DNA of 64,000 bases from Siphonodentalium dalli (taxonomy: Eukaryota; Mollusca; Scaphopoda; Gadilida; Siphonodentaliidae), in contig CP136064.1 of NCBI GenBank assembly GCA_032622095.1, forward strand, positions 279,641,614 to 279,705,613, given 5' to 3'. How positions within the stretch are numbered: the stretch's first letter is position 1; every line of letters begins with the position of its first letter. Both the position numbers and the translations under genes were made by a program. The notes under the pieces were generated by a model, which did not search any database, was not told the origin of the DNA, and was given only the letters and a program-made list of their open reading frames with translations. Positions 54,401-56,791 of this stretch are shown piece by piece.

Positions 54401-55864
54401 GATCCCTATGTGAGACTCGCATATATAAGAGAATGCACTAGCAAAGGATCTTTAATGCTGCACCAATGCAGCTCCCATCATGAAAGGGTTAATTTCTTGA
54501 GATTCAGTTGGCACATTTACAGTAATGCCCTAAGTAATCGACTCCTTAACCATAGCCATTCATCGGAAAGCTCTCACTGGGAGCTTTCCTATGAATGGCA
54601 ACAAGCCATATTGCTGACTAAATCCTGAAAAATTACCCATAATTCTGCTATGGTTAAGAGTCGATTGATTACTTAGGGCATTACTGTATATAATAGCATT
54701 CAGTCACAGTTATAATGTTAGATAATGATCTAAAAACAACACTTCATGGCCAGACTCATAAATTGACCTTCTACAGGTGATCTATATAGTTGACTTTCAC
54801 CTGGTATCACAAATATCATAAACATTTATTTTTGGAAAGAATTTCTAGACTATCCAGGGACTATCACCAAATCTTGCTAAGAGCCTTGCACTAGATAATA
54901 GCTCTTTATTAAACAGTCTGGTATTTTTCTTTTAGAAATTCTGCTCAAATGATCCTCACATGATTGGCGCACCTACATAAACTAGAGGTGGGACTGTCCC
55001 AGTGAGACTAAGTATACAACCCCCTCCCCCACAGTGTACACGATACATGTATAAGCTAAAGGTCATACGGGGGATGTAAAAATAGTGCAAGCCTAATATT
55101 ATGAATGCTTTCTATTTTTCGATTAACCCTTTGGCGAGTAGAACGACATATATGTCGTCTATCGGTTGAGGAGTAGAACGACATATATGTCGTTTCAGGA
55201 AGCGTTATTATATGTAGACATAACTTCAATAACTGATTTATAAATTATTTGTATAGGAGTTATTTTGATTAATATAATGTCCCCAATGTATAAGTGCAAT
55301 CGATTATGATATCACACGTTAACAGAAGATGCACATAAATTAAAACGAATTATTGGACCCTTTTGACCCGAACTTGTTAATAATTATATGACGTAACAAA
55401 TACTCTACAAAGGGTTAACATCAATGCTGAAAATTACCTATTGGAATAGGCAATGTAAATATTTAAATAAATTTAATTCATCATTCGCCAGCTGTAACAG
55501 TGCTTGATACTCGAGTATAACATTCACAGTAATGACAGATAGCACCCAGATTTGTGCCTCCACAGATACATGTATTCCAGAAATAAACTCGATTTTGTAT
55601 CGATTCCACATTGCATATTACCTCCTTATATCAAACTCAGTTATACGAAGCCAGTGAAGCCCAAATAAACTGATGACGTCGCAATCAAATTCAGAATGAA
55701 AAGAAAATCTGCTGAAAATAATTTGATTTTTCTATGAGGAAATTGGAATCTGCGTCAACATGTATCATCGGACATTGGACAGTGCAAGGGTACTCTCTGC
55801 ATTAAAGATTGGATTTGATTAACCTACCTTGTAGATAGTCGGCCAGGTCACCACCATTACAGTA
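8794..55864 (-). CDS. ULK1/2: ULK1/ULK2 (Atg1-type) autophagy-initiating serine/threonine kinase, 24 exons, 5' end outside window
   Basis: The joined exons encode 867 residues in one open frame. ULK kinases act in the cytosol in the complex with ATG13, FIP200 and ATG101 and start autophagosome formation downstream of mTORC1 and AMPK (family knowledge). Seen in order, numbered from the first residue present: hinge [10 protein letters not shown] (1-10), catalytic HRDLKPQN (about 42-49), DFG and activation loop TLCGSPMYM (about 71-94), APEVIM (95-100), end of kinase lobe (about 190), Ser/Pro-rich linker with LIR-type FVLV (273-276) and PIPVPTQV (358-365), and a helical EAT domain from about 655 to the end. 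Adding the missing 90 or so residues gives about 960, close to vertebrate ULK1/2 (about 1,040-1,050). The glycine loop and catalytic lysine are not in the window. It is probably the single invertebrate ULK1/2 gene; ULK3 and STK36 are unlikely because the linker and EAT domain match ULK1/2. The 3' UTR end and promoter were not located. Confidence 0.96.
8998..9133 (+). repeat. About 35-bp tandem repeat, 4 copies
   Basis: CTTCAGTCATATATGAAT followed by TTATTTCTTGGATATG is repeated four times with one-base length changes, in the last ULK intron. Confidence 0.85.
9201..10056 (+). mobile_element. Non-autonomous Helitron, with a nested family A element
   Basis: It starts TCTATACTAATAAAACTAAA and ends CAACGCAGGGTGCCCCAGCTAGT, the TC...CTAG(T) ends and GC-rich 3' hairpin region of animal Helitrons, between A and T. 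The interior has no Rep/helicase frame. A family A element (9,611-9,987) splits it. Identification rests on the end motifs alone. Confidence 0.6.
9611..9987. mobile_element. Family A TTAA element (copy 1)
   Basis: TTAACCCTTTACCCAACA at the left and GTTGGGTAAAGGGTTAA at the right are terminal inverted repeats on TTAA. Inside are two hairpins in opposite orientation (about 9,643-9,710 and 9,765-9,834), then a one-sided segment with GAGCCGGTTCCAATGATATC and two GGCCGGTTTTGGCCGGTTT blocks. TTAA targets with CCC/GGG ends suggest a piggyBac-derived MITE (inference). Non-coding; frames read across it come from the palindromes. Confidence 0.8.
10068..12210 (-). repeat. 66-bp minisatellite, about 32 copies, next to the exon w donor
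   Basis: Units contain TGCATGATACATATCTTAT and TTTAGTTTACATACAGGAG. Variants are ATACATGTC for ATACATATC, CATGAG for CAGGAG, and occasional short units lacking part of TTATTATAAATG. Because 66 is divisible by three, long open frames of up to 273 codons appear in it; they are periodic and not genes. It fills most of the last ULK intron, between the Helitron end and exon w. Confidence 0.97.
12224..12314 (-). CDS. ULK1/2: ULK1/2 exon w: EAT domain
   Basis: The 91-nt exon encodes [18 protein letters not shown], then NDKDLLSK, matching human RYHKALLLLEGLQHMLSDQ. Acceptor TTTACAG, donor AAAT|GTAAGT. A 2.1-kb 66-bp array starts about 15 bases after the donor. Confidence 0.94.
13063..13107 (-). CDS. 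ULK1/2: ULK1/2 exon v: 45-nt micro-exon
   Basis: It encodes [15 protein letters not shown], matching human VQSAALDEMFQHREG. Acceptor TATTTCAG, donor GGAG|GTTAGT. Symmetric phase 0. Confidence 0.94.
13860..14011 (-). CDS. ULK1/2: ULK1/2 exon u: EAT domain
   Basis: The 152-nt exon encodes [19 protein letters not shown], then [12 protein letters not shown]. Human has VVRRLNELYKASVVSCQGL and ITAERLIFSHAVQM. Acceptor ATTTTAG, donor ACTA|GTAAGC; the next exon supplies QSAALDE. Confidence 0.95.
14604..14856. mobile_element. Family C TTAA element, right end decayed
   Basis: TTAACCCTTTCATAACTGG at the left, two hairpins (about 14,645-14,712 and 14,742-14,806), then TTTCAGGAAGCTCAGTGTCA without a clean TTAA. 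Confidence 0.65.
14943..15450. mobile_element. Family C-like element with AT-rich foldback core
   Basis: TTAACCCTTTCATGACGGGA starts it. A large AT palindrome (about 15,000-15,130) and TTCTTACATTCTTTA repeats precede one hairpin (about 15,340-15,410) and the end CAGGAAGCTTCAGTCAT. Confidence 0.6.
15912..16195. repeat. About 68-bp tandem repeat, 4 copies, with an inverted end
   Basis: Units run TTAACCCTTTCTATACTAAA through AAATGTTCAGATAATAA. The last is followed by the inverse CTTATTATCTGAACATTTCC. Each unit starts on TTAACCCTTT, as the TTAA elements do. Confidence 0.75.
16342..16460 (-). CDS. ULK1/2: ULK1/2 exon t: EAT domain helix
   Basis: The 119-nt exon encodes [20 protein letters not shown], matching human EQLVLYLKVAELLSSGLQ. 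Acceptor TTTCAG, donor TCAG|GTTAGT. Confidence 0.95.
16850..17297. other. Intron, no recognised feature
   Basis: AT-rich intron between exons t and s, without motif or repeat I could identify. Confidence 0.5.
17298..17411. repeat. Foldback (inverted repeat)
   Basis: GGGTTTTGGTTGAATACCC and its complement GGTATTCAACCAAAACCC face each other, with CTCATTCGTGG / CTCATGAG imperfect inner arms. Confidence 0.65.
17831..17883 (-). CDS. ULK1/2: ULK1/2 exon s: EAT domain
   Basis: The 53-nt exon encodes [17 protein letters not shown]. Acceptor CTCTCCAG, donor AAAG|GTGAGT. A 26-bp tandem array that multiplies the pyrimidine tract starts three bases beyond the acceptor. Confidence 0.9.
17887..17990 (-). 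repeat. 26-bp tandem array at the exon s acceptor, 4 copies
   Basis: Units of GAGAGATAGACACATATAGC plus CAATCA abut the exon s acceptor. On the gene strand each supplies CTATCTCTC, so the pyrimidine tract before the acceptor is repeated four times. Confidence 0.88.
18636..18761 (-). CDS. ULK1/2: ULK1/2 exon r: EAT domain helix 1
   Basis: The 126-nt exon encodes [20 protein letters not shown], matching human LRFTLLFVQHVLEIAALKG in the C-terminal MIT-like region that binds ATG13 and FIP200. Acceptor CTTTCAG, donor ACAG|GTGAGA. Confidence 0.95.
18945..19468. mobile_element. Family B TTAA element, inverted copy with internal duplication
   Basis: The right end GGCCCCTGGCACTGAAAGGG|TTAA is clean; the left end TTTCAGTGCCAAG lacks TTAA. 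One hairpin at about 18,993-19,060. A 60-bp block starting TTATTACTATGAATACTTGG is directly duplicated (19,199-19,318). Confidence 0.7.
19640..19728. mobile_element. Family C fragment
   Basis: CCCTATGGGAGATTCGCATA to CAGCTCCCGTCATGAAAT is the right third of a family C element, 90 bp from the exon q donor. Confidence 0.6.
19817..20052 (-). CDS. ULK1/2: ULK1/2 exon q: end of linker, entry to EAT domain
   Basis: The 236-nt exon encodes 79 residues ending [17 protein letters not shown], the counterpart of human GAVTFEAPDLPEETLME just before the EAT domain. Acceptor ATCTTCAG, donor GGAT|GTAAGT. Confidence 0.96.
20110..21110. other. Intron with two diverged direct repeats
   Basis: CGTAAACCGCTAACCATCAA (20,405) and CGTAACTGCTAACCATGAAT (20,720), each followed by similar ACCTCTCTTATAGGTAGCTG text, look like two old copies of one repeat. 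Otherwise nothing recognised. Confidence 0.45.
21178..21291 (-). CDS. ULK1/2: ULK1/2 exon p: linker
   Basis: The 114-nt exon encodes [15 protein letters not shown], then [20 protein letters not shown] is a basophilic-kinase-type site. Acceptor TTATCAG, donor ATTT|GTAAGT. Confidence 0.92.
21524..21870. mobile_element. Family F TTAA foldback element, full copy
   Basis: TTAA|AGGGGTACTTGTACACTA and AGTGTACAGTACCCCT|TTAA flank a palindrome whose 160-bp arms meet at TTATGGCTGGAGTCATAA. Non-coding; frames inside are shadows. Confidence 0.8.
21990..22402. mobile_element. Family E element
   Basis: Left hairpin at about 22,018-22,105, the shared middle (CCCAAAATATTCAG, GGTGGCTAATGGGAGAATAT), a right half hairpin, and the end GTCAGACACAATAAATCCAG. 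It ends 10 bp from the exon o donor. Confidence 0.65.
22412..22624 (-). CDS. ULK1/2: ULK1/2 exon o: linker with [10 protein letters not shown]
   Basis: The 213-nt exon contains [20 protein letters not shown], matching the human block NPLPPILGSPTKAVPSF. Acceptor TTTACAG, donor AGAG|GTAAAC. Confidence 0.95.
22681..23056. mobile_element. Family A TTAA element (copy 2)
   Basis: Inverse orientation to copy 1 (AAACCGGCC end first), with both hairpins intact. The left end reads ...ACAAACCGGCCAAAAACGGCC. Confidence 0.8.
23093..23342. mobile_element. Family B TTAA element, short copy
   Basis: TTAACCCTTTGAGTGCCAGG and CTGGCACTCAAAGAGTTAA ends. It carries AAGTCTGTTAAAGAATATAA, the empty target later used by a family A insertion at 52.5 kb, and one hairpin at about 23,223-23,292. 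Confidence 0.75.
24015..24146 (-). CDS. ULK1/2: ULK1/2 exon n: linker
   Basis: The 132-nt exon encodes a Ser/Thr/Pro-rich stretch including [10 protein letters not shown], a basophilic-kinase-type context, and [14 protein letters not shown]. Acceptor ATTTTCAG, donor GCAA|GTAAGT. Confidence 0.92.
24449..24525. repeat. (GA)n microsatellite
   Basis: A run of GA dinucleotides with GC interruptions, passing into (GACA)n. Confidence 0.95.
24694..24781 (-). CDS. ULK1/2: ULK1/2 exon m: linker
   Basis: The 88-nt exon encodes [20 protein letters not shown], then [17 protein letters not shown] resembles the RLHSAPNLSD block of vertebrate ULK1. Acceptor TTTTTCAG, donor TCTG|GTGAGT. Confidence 0.92.
24885..25345. 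mobile_element. Foldback-type element carrying a GC-rich repeat block
   Basis: The outer text (AAGATGGTCTATCTCTTCCT; GGGGTATAAAATAATAGATA) matches the ends of the 36.4-36.8 kb foldback element. The middle (24,955-25,265) is CG-rich with degenerate repeats of GGTGTACTTGCTGTTCGGCC in both orientations. Frames of 65-102 codons in it are repeat shadows. Confidence 0.5.
25363..25762. mobile_element. Family A TTAA element (copy 3)
   Basis: TTAACCCTTTACACAACAAA to CTTTTGTTGGGTAAAGGGTTAA-type ends, both hairpins present. It adjoins the unrecognised coding block. Confidence 0.8.
25763..25981 (-). CDS. Unrecognised small coding block in a ULK intron
   Basis: A Met-initiated frame of about 64 coding residues reads [12 protein letters not shown], then [19 protein letters not shown], then [10 protein letters not shown], where a possible donor GAG|GTTAAT occurs before a family A element takes over. 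The composition looks protein-coding and unlike the repeats around it. NAF-x-VM followed by a basic, Ser-rich stretch and KDxLYNE feels like a family of uncharacterised invertebrate proteins, but I cannot name it. It does not fit as a ULK exon: no acceptor gives an open phase-0 frame. It may be a first exon of a nested gene, a transposon remnant or a retrocopy. Confidence 0.4.
26225..26611. mobile_element. Family A TTAA element (copy 4)
   Basis: Complete. The left hairpin has GTCGACAATAGGTC, a loop-side C-to-A change. A partial TTAACCCTTTATAGAGCCC end lies at 26,128, so two TTAA elements may abut. Confidence 0.8.
26930..27188 (-). CDS. ULK1/2: ULK1/2 exon l: linker with PIPVPTQV
   Basis: The 259-nt exon is the largest and encodes 87 residues. 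It contains [15 protein letters not shown], a conserved ULK1/2 block (human [15 protein letters not shown]), between a polyglutamine run (QQQQ) and a Ser-rich tail. Acceptor TTTCCAG, donor GCAAG|GTATGC. It starts with the third base of a split Arg codon and ends in phase 0. Confidence 0.96.
27729..28111. mobile_element. Family A TTAA element (copy 5)
   Basis: Complete ends. The one-sided segment lacks GGATATCATTGGAACC. The second hairpin carries AAAGCATTGACAC changes on one arm only. Confidence 0.78.
28238..28304 (-). CDS. ULK1/2: ULK1/2 exon k: linker
   Basis: The 67-nt exon encodes [20 protein letters not shown], then SS and a split Arg codon. There is no strong primary match; phase and splice sites (TTTCAG, CCAG|GTATGC) support it. 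Confidence 0.88.
28625..28664 (-). CDS. ULK1/2: ULK1/2 exon j: LC3-interacting motif
   Basis: The 40-nt micro-exon encodes [13 protein letters not shown], equivalent to human ULK1 DFVMVPAQF, the LIR that binds ATG8-family proteins. Acceptor TTTTTCAG, donor CCAG|GTAAGC. Confidence 0.94.
29223..29292. repeat. Small inverted repeat
   Basis: AGGATATTACTTGGTTGGTTT is mirrored by AAACCAAGTAATATCCT across a 25-base loop. Confidence 0.6.
29327..29641. mobile_element. Foldback element with duplicated arm motif
   Basis: AAGGGGTCACTCTCACC ends are inverted repeats. In each arm GTGCTGAAGGGTACACAGG occurs twice. The class is unknown. Confidence 0.65.
30140..30515 (+). repeat. 27-bp tandem array, about 12 copies
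   Basis: Core ACTATATAAGAGGTAATCAT followed by TGGACGC; some units carry an extra GGGTGATGGAAGTATGA segment. Confidence 0.92.
30611..30848. mobile_element. Family C element without clean TTAA
   Basis: CCCTTCCATGACTGGAGCTT at the left and CTACTCCCATCTTGAACCCC at the right. The first hairpin has lost its centre (TTATATAGGGAGCCTCGCAT). It ends 50 bp from the exon i donor. Confidence 0.7.
30902..31003 (-). CDS. ULK1/2: ULK1/2 exon i: linker, acidic flank of the LIR
   Basis: The 102-nt exon encodes a basic stretch then [17 protein letters not shown]. Acceptor AATTGTAG is the upstream in-frame choice that keeps phase 0; donor GAG|GTAATT is weak. The acidic end lies directly before the FVLV motif of the next exon, as DTD precedes FVMV in human ULK1. 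The acceptor is the least certain point of the chain. Confidence 0.78.
31142..31460. mobile_element. Family A element with both hairpins deleted (copy 6)
   Basis: The left hairpin is reduced to TTCTCTTATATAAGAGAATG and the second stops after GAGGCGACCTAT, losing its other arm. The left flank is TTTA rather than TTAA. Confidence 0.78.
31731..31890 (-). repeat. Triplicated exon h end and donor (about 57-bp units)
   Basis: The real exon h end (31,864-31,890) and its donor recur twice downstream as CAGCCATTGCTATCCTTGTC and CAGCCTACACCATCATCTCC, each followed by GAAG|GTCTGTCAAATAAA. Copies are about 80% alike. Confidence 0.82.
31864..32000 (-). CDS. ULK1/2: ULK1/2 exon h: start of Ser/Pro-rich linker
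   Basis: The 137-nt exon encodes [12 protein letters not shown], then a Ser/Pro-rich stretch ending SPSPSPK; human ULK1 has PPVPVPS at this place. Acceptor TTTTATAG, donor CCGAAG|GTCAGT. The exon end and donor are duplicated twice in the following intron. Confidence 0.93.
32087..32350. mobile_element. Family C element, diverged
   Basis: ACTTTCATGACTGGAGCTTC and CAGCTCCCATCATGAAAGGG ends without TTAA. Both hairpins carry unpaired changes (AAATATGCAAGG, CGCATTTATGAAAG). Confidence 0.7.
32426..32540 (+). repeat. Two-copy repeat
   Basis: TTTTGTCCATAGAACTGATC occurs at 32,440 and 32,494 with similar CTCTC-TTTTTA text following. Confidence 0.6.
32747..33619 (-). repeat. 23-bp array of 38 units, each with an exon end and 5' splice donor
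   Basis: Thirty-seven 23-bp units and one of 22 bp fill 873 bp exactly. On the gene strand each reads ATCTCTTCCTACATGTAAGT plus ATT. The unit nearest the gene overlaps the true exon g end. Variants are TACGT for TACAT and CTTACAT for CCTACAT; the plus-strand ACTTAC (GTAAGT donor core) is kept in every unit read. Confidence 0.97.
33606..33653 (-). CDS. ULK1/2: ULK1/2 exon g: end of kinase domain
   Basis: The 48-nt exon encodes [16 protein letters not shown], matching ULK1 DEFFHHPFLDASPS. Acceptor ATATTTCAG, donor CCTACAT|GTAAGT. The last 14 nt of the exon plus this donor are the repeat unit of the 38-copy array that follows. Only this first donor keeps the downstream frame: the second and third donors shift it, and later ones first meet an in-frame TAA. 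Confidence 0.92.
33803..34925. other. About 1-kb segment between 30-bp direct repeats, with an inverted repeat at one end
   Basis: CTCATGAAAAGTGGTTTCCC plus AGGCCATGA occurs at 33,835 and 34,887. Between lie CpG-richer sequence and a near-perfect inverted repeat (34,728-34,871, arms about 55 bp starting GCAATCAACGTCGTTTTCGA). Two short minus-strand frames (33,904-34,107; 34,405-34,626) are open but unrecognised. It could be an inserted element or two copies of one dispersed repeat. Confidence 0.5.
35202..35284 (-). CDS. ULK1/2: ULK1/2 exon f: kinase C lobe
   Basis: The 83-nt exon encodes [20 protein letters not shown] then AKDRIPF, matching ULK1 LLLALLQRNHKDRMDF. Acceptor TTTTTTAG, donor TTTG|GTAAGC. 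A 33-bp tandem array that carries a decayed copy of this acceptor lies just upstream in transcription. Confidence 0.95.
35312..35463 (-). repeat. 33-bp tandem array at the exon f acceptor, 4-5 copies
   Basis: Units of GGAGGTATGTTTTAAAAACA plus AGAACAGATGATT. On the gene strand AAAACATACCTCC matches the true acceptor and exon start TTTAG|CATACCTCC, but the AG is AA in the copies. Reads across it as [10 protein letters not shown] repeats; not a gene. Confidence 0.88.
35500..36115 (+). repeat. Three to four diverged 165-bp repeats ending in GGGGGTATAAAA
   Basis: GAAAATGTAGGAATACAAGC, the GGACAAAAT-GC-TCTTG region and CATAATCACAGGTGCACAGG recur with drift, ending CTCGTTACGGGGGTATAAAA. Probably transposon-derived. 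Confidence 0.6.
36425..36795. mobile_element. Foldback element with about 110-bp arms
   Basis: AAGATGGTCTATCGCTTCCT, GGGGTATAAAACAATAGATA and GACCCCGTCTGGAAATGCTT on the left are mirrored on the right (AAGCCTTTCCAGGCAGGGGTC, ATAGATCATC). Confidence 0.65.
37111..37271 (-). CDS. ULK1/2: ULK1/2 exon e: APE motif and substrate lobe
   Basis: The 161-nt exon encodes [18 protein letters not shown], then [18 protein letters not shown], a near-verbatim ULK subdomain VIII-X. Acceptor TGCTTGCAG, donor CCAAA|GTGAGT. The Met seen slightly upstream of the acceptor is intronic. Confidence 0.97.
37287..37617. repeat. Dispersed intron repeat, first copy
   Basis: The run from CAATTATAGATAAGTCGATT and CAGTCTAAAACGGTTA through TTCTCAAGCTTCATACTTTC recurs with drift at about 37,560, 38,740, 39,400 and, in part, 43,440-43,640. 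Confidence 0.6.
37618..37834. mobile_element. Family D foldback element
   Basis: CAGTAATGCCCTAAGTAATC ends, full-length palindrome, centre AAGCTCTTGGAGAGAGCTTT. Left TA flank mutated to TG. Confidence 0.75.
37933..38391 (-). pseudogene. LINE reverse-transcriptase ORF, C-terminal fragment
   Basis: A 152-residue frame contains [20 protein letters not shown], then [16 protein letters not shown], the C-x-C-G-x-x-E-T-x-x-H-F-L-x-x-C zinc-like motif typical of the tail of non-LTR retrotransposon pol proteins. The reverse-transcriptase core is absent, so this is a 5'-truncated remnant inside a ULK intron. Its clade was not determined. Confidence 0.65.
39000..39235 (+). repeat. About 33-bp tandem repeat, 7 copies
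   Basis: CCTGTGAACGAGGGGTCAAT followed by TCACATTAATGAT or TCACTTTAATTATATT. The frame rich in [10 protein letters not shown] is periodic, not a gene. Confidence 0.92.
39415..39495 (+). repeat. 35-bp direct duplication
   Basis: CCACACAGTCTAAAACGGTT plus AGCGGTGTCCGGGG occurs twice back to back. Confidence 0.85.
39960..40495 (+). repeat. Three diverged 180-bp direct repeats
   Basis: CAAGGGCTATAACTATGGTA / CAAGGGCTATAACTCTTGTA / CAAGGGCTGTAACTCTGGTA are each followed by related text ending GGTGGGTCGGGGGTATAATA. Similar in style to 35.5-36.1 kb. Confidence 0.65.
40631..40704 (-). CDS. ULK1/2: ULK1/2 exon d: DFG and activation loop
   Basis: The 74-nt exon encodes [10 protein letters not shown], then [12 protein letters not shown]. 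It holds the magnesium-binding DFG and the activation-loop Thr equivalent to human ULK1 Thr180. Acceptor TTTTTCAG, donor ATG|GTACGT. The acceptor and first bases of the exon are repeated in tandem in the adjoining intron (40,695-40,860). Confidence 0.97.
40695..40860 (-). repeat. 45-bp tandem array over the exon d acceptor, 4 copies
   Basis: Each unit holds CCAAAATCAGCTGAAAAACA then AGACAGATCGTCATATATAA. On the gene strand that is a pyrimidine tract, TTTCAG|CTGATTTTGG, i.e. the acceptor plus the first exon bases encoding DFG. One copy has TTTTAG, another CTAATTTTGG. Confidence 0.9.
40865..41253. mobile_element. Family A TTAA element (copy 7)
   Basis: Complete, but with one GGCCAAAACC block missing. 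It sits directly beside the exon d acceptor array. Confidence 0.8.
41274..41416 (+). repeat. 28-bp tandem repeat, 5 perfect copies
   Basis: TTAGCATCATTGATGGATAC plus CCTTTAA, five times without differences. Confidence 0.95.
41628..42869. mobile_element. Non-autonomous hAT element, 1,242 bp
   Basis: TAGTGCTGGGCGGTATTT at the left is the inverse of AAATACCACCCAGCACTA at the right. The 8-bp target duplication GTTCTTGC stands at 41,620-41,627 and 42,870-42,877. Near both ends are ACCG-rich palindromic motifs (TACCGCGGTA; GGTAACGGTAACGGTA). No transposase frame was recognised; minus-strand frames at 42,118-42,463 have no known motif. Confidence 0.88.
43155..43274 (-). CDS. ULK1/2: ULK1/2 exon c: catalytic loop
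   Basis: The 120-nt exon contains [14 protein letters not shown], the catalytic loop with the proton-acceptor Asp and the Lys of HRDLKPQN. A short insert rich in Lys, Arg and Ser follows before KLKI, where vertebrate ULK1 also carries an insert. Acceptor CTGCAG, donor ATCG|GTGAG. Confidence 0.97.
43658..43805. mobile_element. Family D element, internally deleted
   Basis: TA|CAGTAATGCCC ends are intact. The centre jumps from AATATGGC to TAAATCC, removing the inner hairpin. Confidence 0.75.
44237..44287 (-). CDS. ULK1/2: ULK1/2 exon b: kinase helix D-E region
   Basis: The 51-nt exon encodes [16 protein letters not shown], matching ULK1 TLSEDTIRLFLQQI. Acceptor TTTCAG, donor ATTG|GTAAGT. The 11.5-kb intron upstream of it is the largest complete intron in the window. 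Confidence 0.95.
44413..44661. mobile_element. Family E element, two hairpins nearly touching
   Basis: The left hairpin (44,450-44,538) and right hairpin (44,547-44,643) are joined by only CAGGCCTCA; the middle is gone. It starts about 125 bp from the exon b acceptor. Confidence 0.72.
44678..45279. mobile_element. Family F TTAA element with a different interior
   Basis: TTAA|AGGGGCACTGTACCCTAAA and GTACTGTACCCCT|TTAA ends. Most of the interior (44,705-45,170) is unlike the 21.5-kb copy and holds a CACAGTAGGTGTTTGCCTAC hairpin. The 114-codon minus frame is unrecognised. Confidence 0.65.
46106..46505. mobile_element. Family A TTAA element (copy 8)
   Basis: Complete. The second hairpin has GTCGAATCGC (C to A on one arm). 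Confidence 0.8.
46690..47476. other. Intron, unrecognised
   Basis: Less AT-rich sequence with a 145-codon plus-strand frame (47,150-47,587) that runs into a TTAA element. No motif supports a gene. Confidence 0.45.
47477..47546. mobile_element. Minimal 70-bp family B element
   Basis: TTAACCCTTTCAGTGCCAAT and GACACTGAAAGGGTTAA ends joined through CCGATTTTTGTTGATACAAA; nothing else remains. Confidence 0.75.
47727..47943. mobile_element. Family D foldback element
   Basis: Full palindrome. The TA flanks are present and the centre is GAAAGCTCTCACTGAGAGC. Confidence 0.78.
48926..49314. mobile_element. Family A TTAA element (copy 9)
   Basis: Complete, with a one-base loss at the right end (AAAGG|TTAA). 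The flanks share ACCTATTAAC on both sides. Confidence 0.8.
49662..49814. mobile_element. Foldback element, about 70-bp arms
   Basis: ATATCCACACTTTTTCAGTG is mirrored by CACTGAAAAAGTGTGGATAT. The inner arms CATTCGTGATGACAAAACAT pair with small mismatches. Confidence 0.75.
49985..51460 (+). repeat. Complex minisatellite, about 35 copies of a 30-43 bp unit
   Basis: The core CAGCCATCATCGCCCTGTCC then CGATATAATATT is followed by optional TGTTAAGATTATT or TGTTAGATTTTCT. A higher-order block of about 230 bp, marked by CCCTGCATGCCCCGATATAA, repeats three times (about 50,650-51,180). Confidence 0.95.
51967..52196. mobile_element. Family C element, first hairpin deleted
   Basis: TTAACACTTCATGGCGAGAC to TCAGTCATGAAAGGGTTAA. 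The first hairpin stops at ATGCGAGTCAAC; the second is whole. Confidence 0.72.
52514..53153. mobile_element. Family B element split by a family A element
   Basis: TTAACCCTTTGAGTGCCAGG to CACTCAAAGGGTTAA. After AAGTCTG it is interrupted at TTAA by a family A copy and resumes AAGAATATAAG. Confidence 0.82.
52573..52972. mobile_element. Family A TTAA element nested in family B (copy 10)
   Basis: Complete element with TTAA on both sides. The uninterrupted B copies at 1.87 and 23.15 kb read GTCTGTTAAAGAATATAAG at this site. Confidence 0.88.
54091..54492. mobile_element. Family C element with an extra hairpin
   Basis: TTAACCCTTCCATGACTGAT to CCATCATGAAAGGGTTAA. Three hairpins, the last unit (CTTGTAAGCCAGTGCATTCT) being duplicated. 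Confidence 0.75.
54518..54688. mobile_element. Family D element, partial left arm
   Basis: TA|CAGTAATGCCCTAAGTAA to GGGCATTACTG|TA. The left arm lacks the GAATTATGGGTAACTTTTCA section. Confidence 0.72.
55123..55418. mobile_element. Family G TTAA element, 296 bp
   Basis: TTAACCCTTTGGCGAGTAGA at the left and ACTCTACAAAGGGTTAA at the right. GTAGAACGACATATATGTCG with palindromic ACGACATATATGTCGT occurs twice near the left. The interior is unlike A, B and C. Confidence 0.68.
55828..55864 (-). CDS. ULK1/2: ULK1/2 exon a: kinase hinge
   Basis: This 37-nt exon encodes [12 protein letters not shown], the hinge and start of the C lobe, nearly identical to vertebrate ULK1. It starts in phase 0 after TTATTTCAG and ends CAAG|GTAGG, passing one base to the next exon. 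It is the most 5' coding exon found; the exon before it should end with codons for ...LVME. Confidence 0.95.
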
Positions 55865-56629
55865 CTGAAATAAGAGAAGGACGAGTAAATAAATAGATAA
55901 ATTTTTCAATGTATTTCAAATCTGAAACATTATCCTTGGATTTGGCCCCGTGAATCTGTTTATTGCAGACCAGACAGCAATGATTTGCACACATTAAACA
56001 TCTAATTTAAAAACAAATTTGATGACCATTTTCAACCCAAAATCAGACCATGACAGCAATGATTATTAGCACACATAAAACATTTGATAAAAAAAAATTG
56101 ATCATTTTCATTCCAAAATCGGACCATGACAGAGCGAATATCACTAAATAAGCTTCTTCTACATATAACTGATAGAGCTTGGATAGCCATGAGAAATATA
56201 TTAAATAGAACAAAATTATTGTAGAAATAAAAAATAAAAAAAAATTCCTTGTAAGCTCAAATGACAAGATTCAGGGGGGAGAAATTGGGCTAATTTTCTT
56301 GTCCACCCCCCCCCCCAGATATATTCTTAATTTTCAACCCCTCGAAATAAATTATGTACAGCTACCAATGATCACTAGATATTTGAGGCACACAGGAGGA
56401 TAATGTCCATACATTGTACATCAAGTTTACAAAGTCTAAAGTAGTACATGTAGTGCATTACGGGAAGAAAATATATGATGGCAGTCTATTCTTTTTATTT
56501 TTCCTTCTTTTCCGTTATCTGAATCGTTTTATGGGAATAAACAGTTCAGTTTGTTTCTATACATGTAAATATGAAGAAAGCACATTGTTACAAAAATCTT
56601 GTCAAATTCAATGTGATCCTAGGTCTGCC

Positions 56630-56775
56630 ATAGCAGTTAAGGCCTCAGCAGAATGAGGTACCCAGAGTGTGAATTTGGTGATGCTAGCCCACCATGTGGG
56701 TGAACATCACTAAATTCACCCTCTAGGGACCTCATTCTGCAACTAACAGACACACTATTTCAATGCTTGAGTGTA
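56630..56775. mobile_element. Family E solo hairpin with part of the middle
   Basis: CCTCAGCAGAATGAGGTACC to GGGACCTCATTCTGCAACTA, then CAGACACACTATTTCAATGC. Confidence 0.68.
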
Positions 56776-56791
56776 AATGGCAAAACTAATA

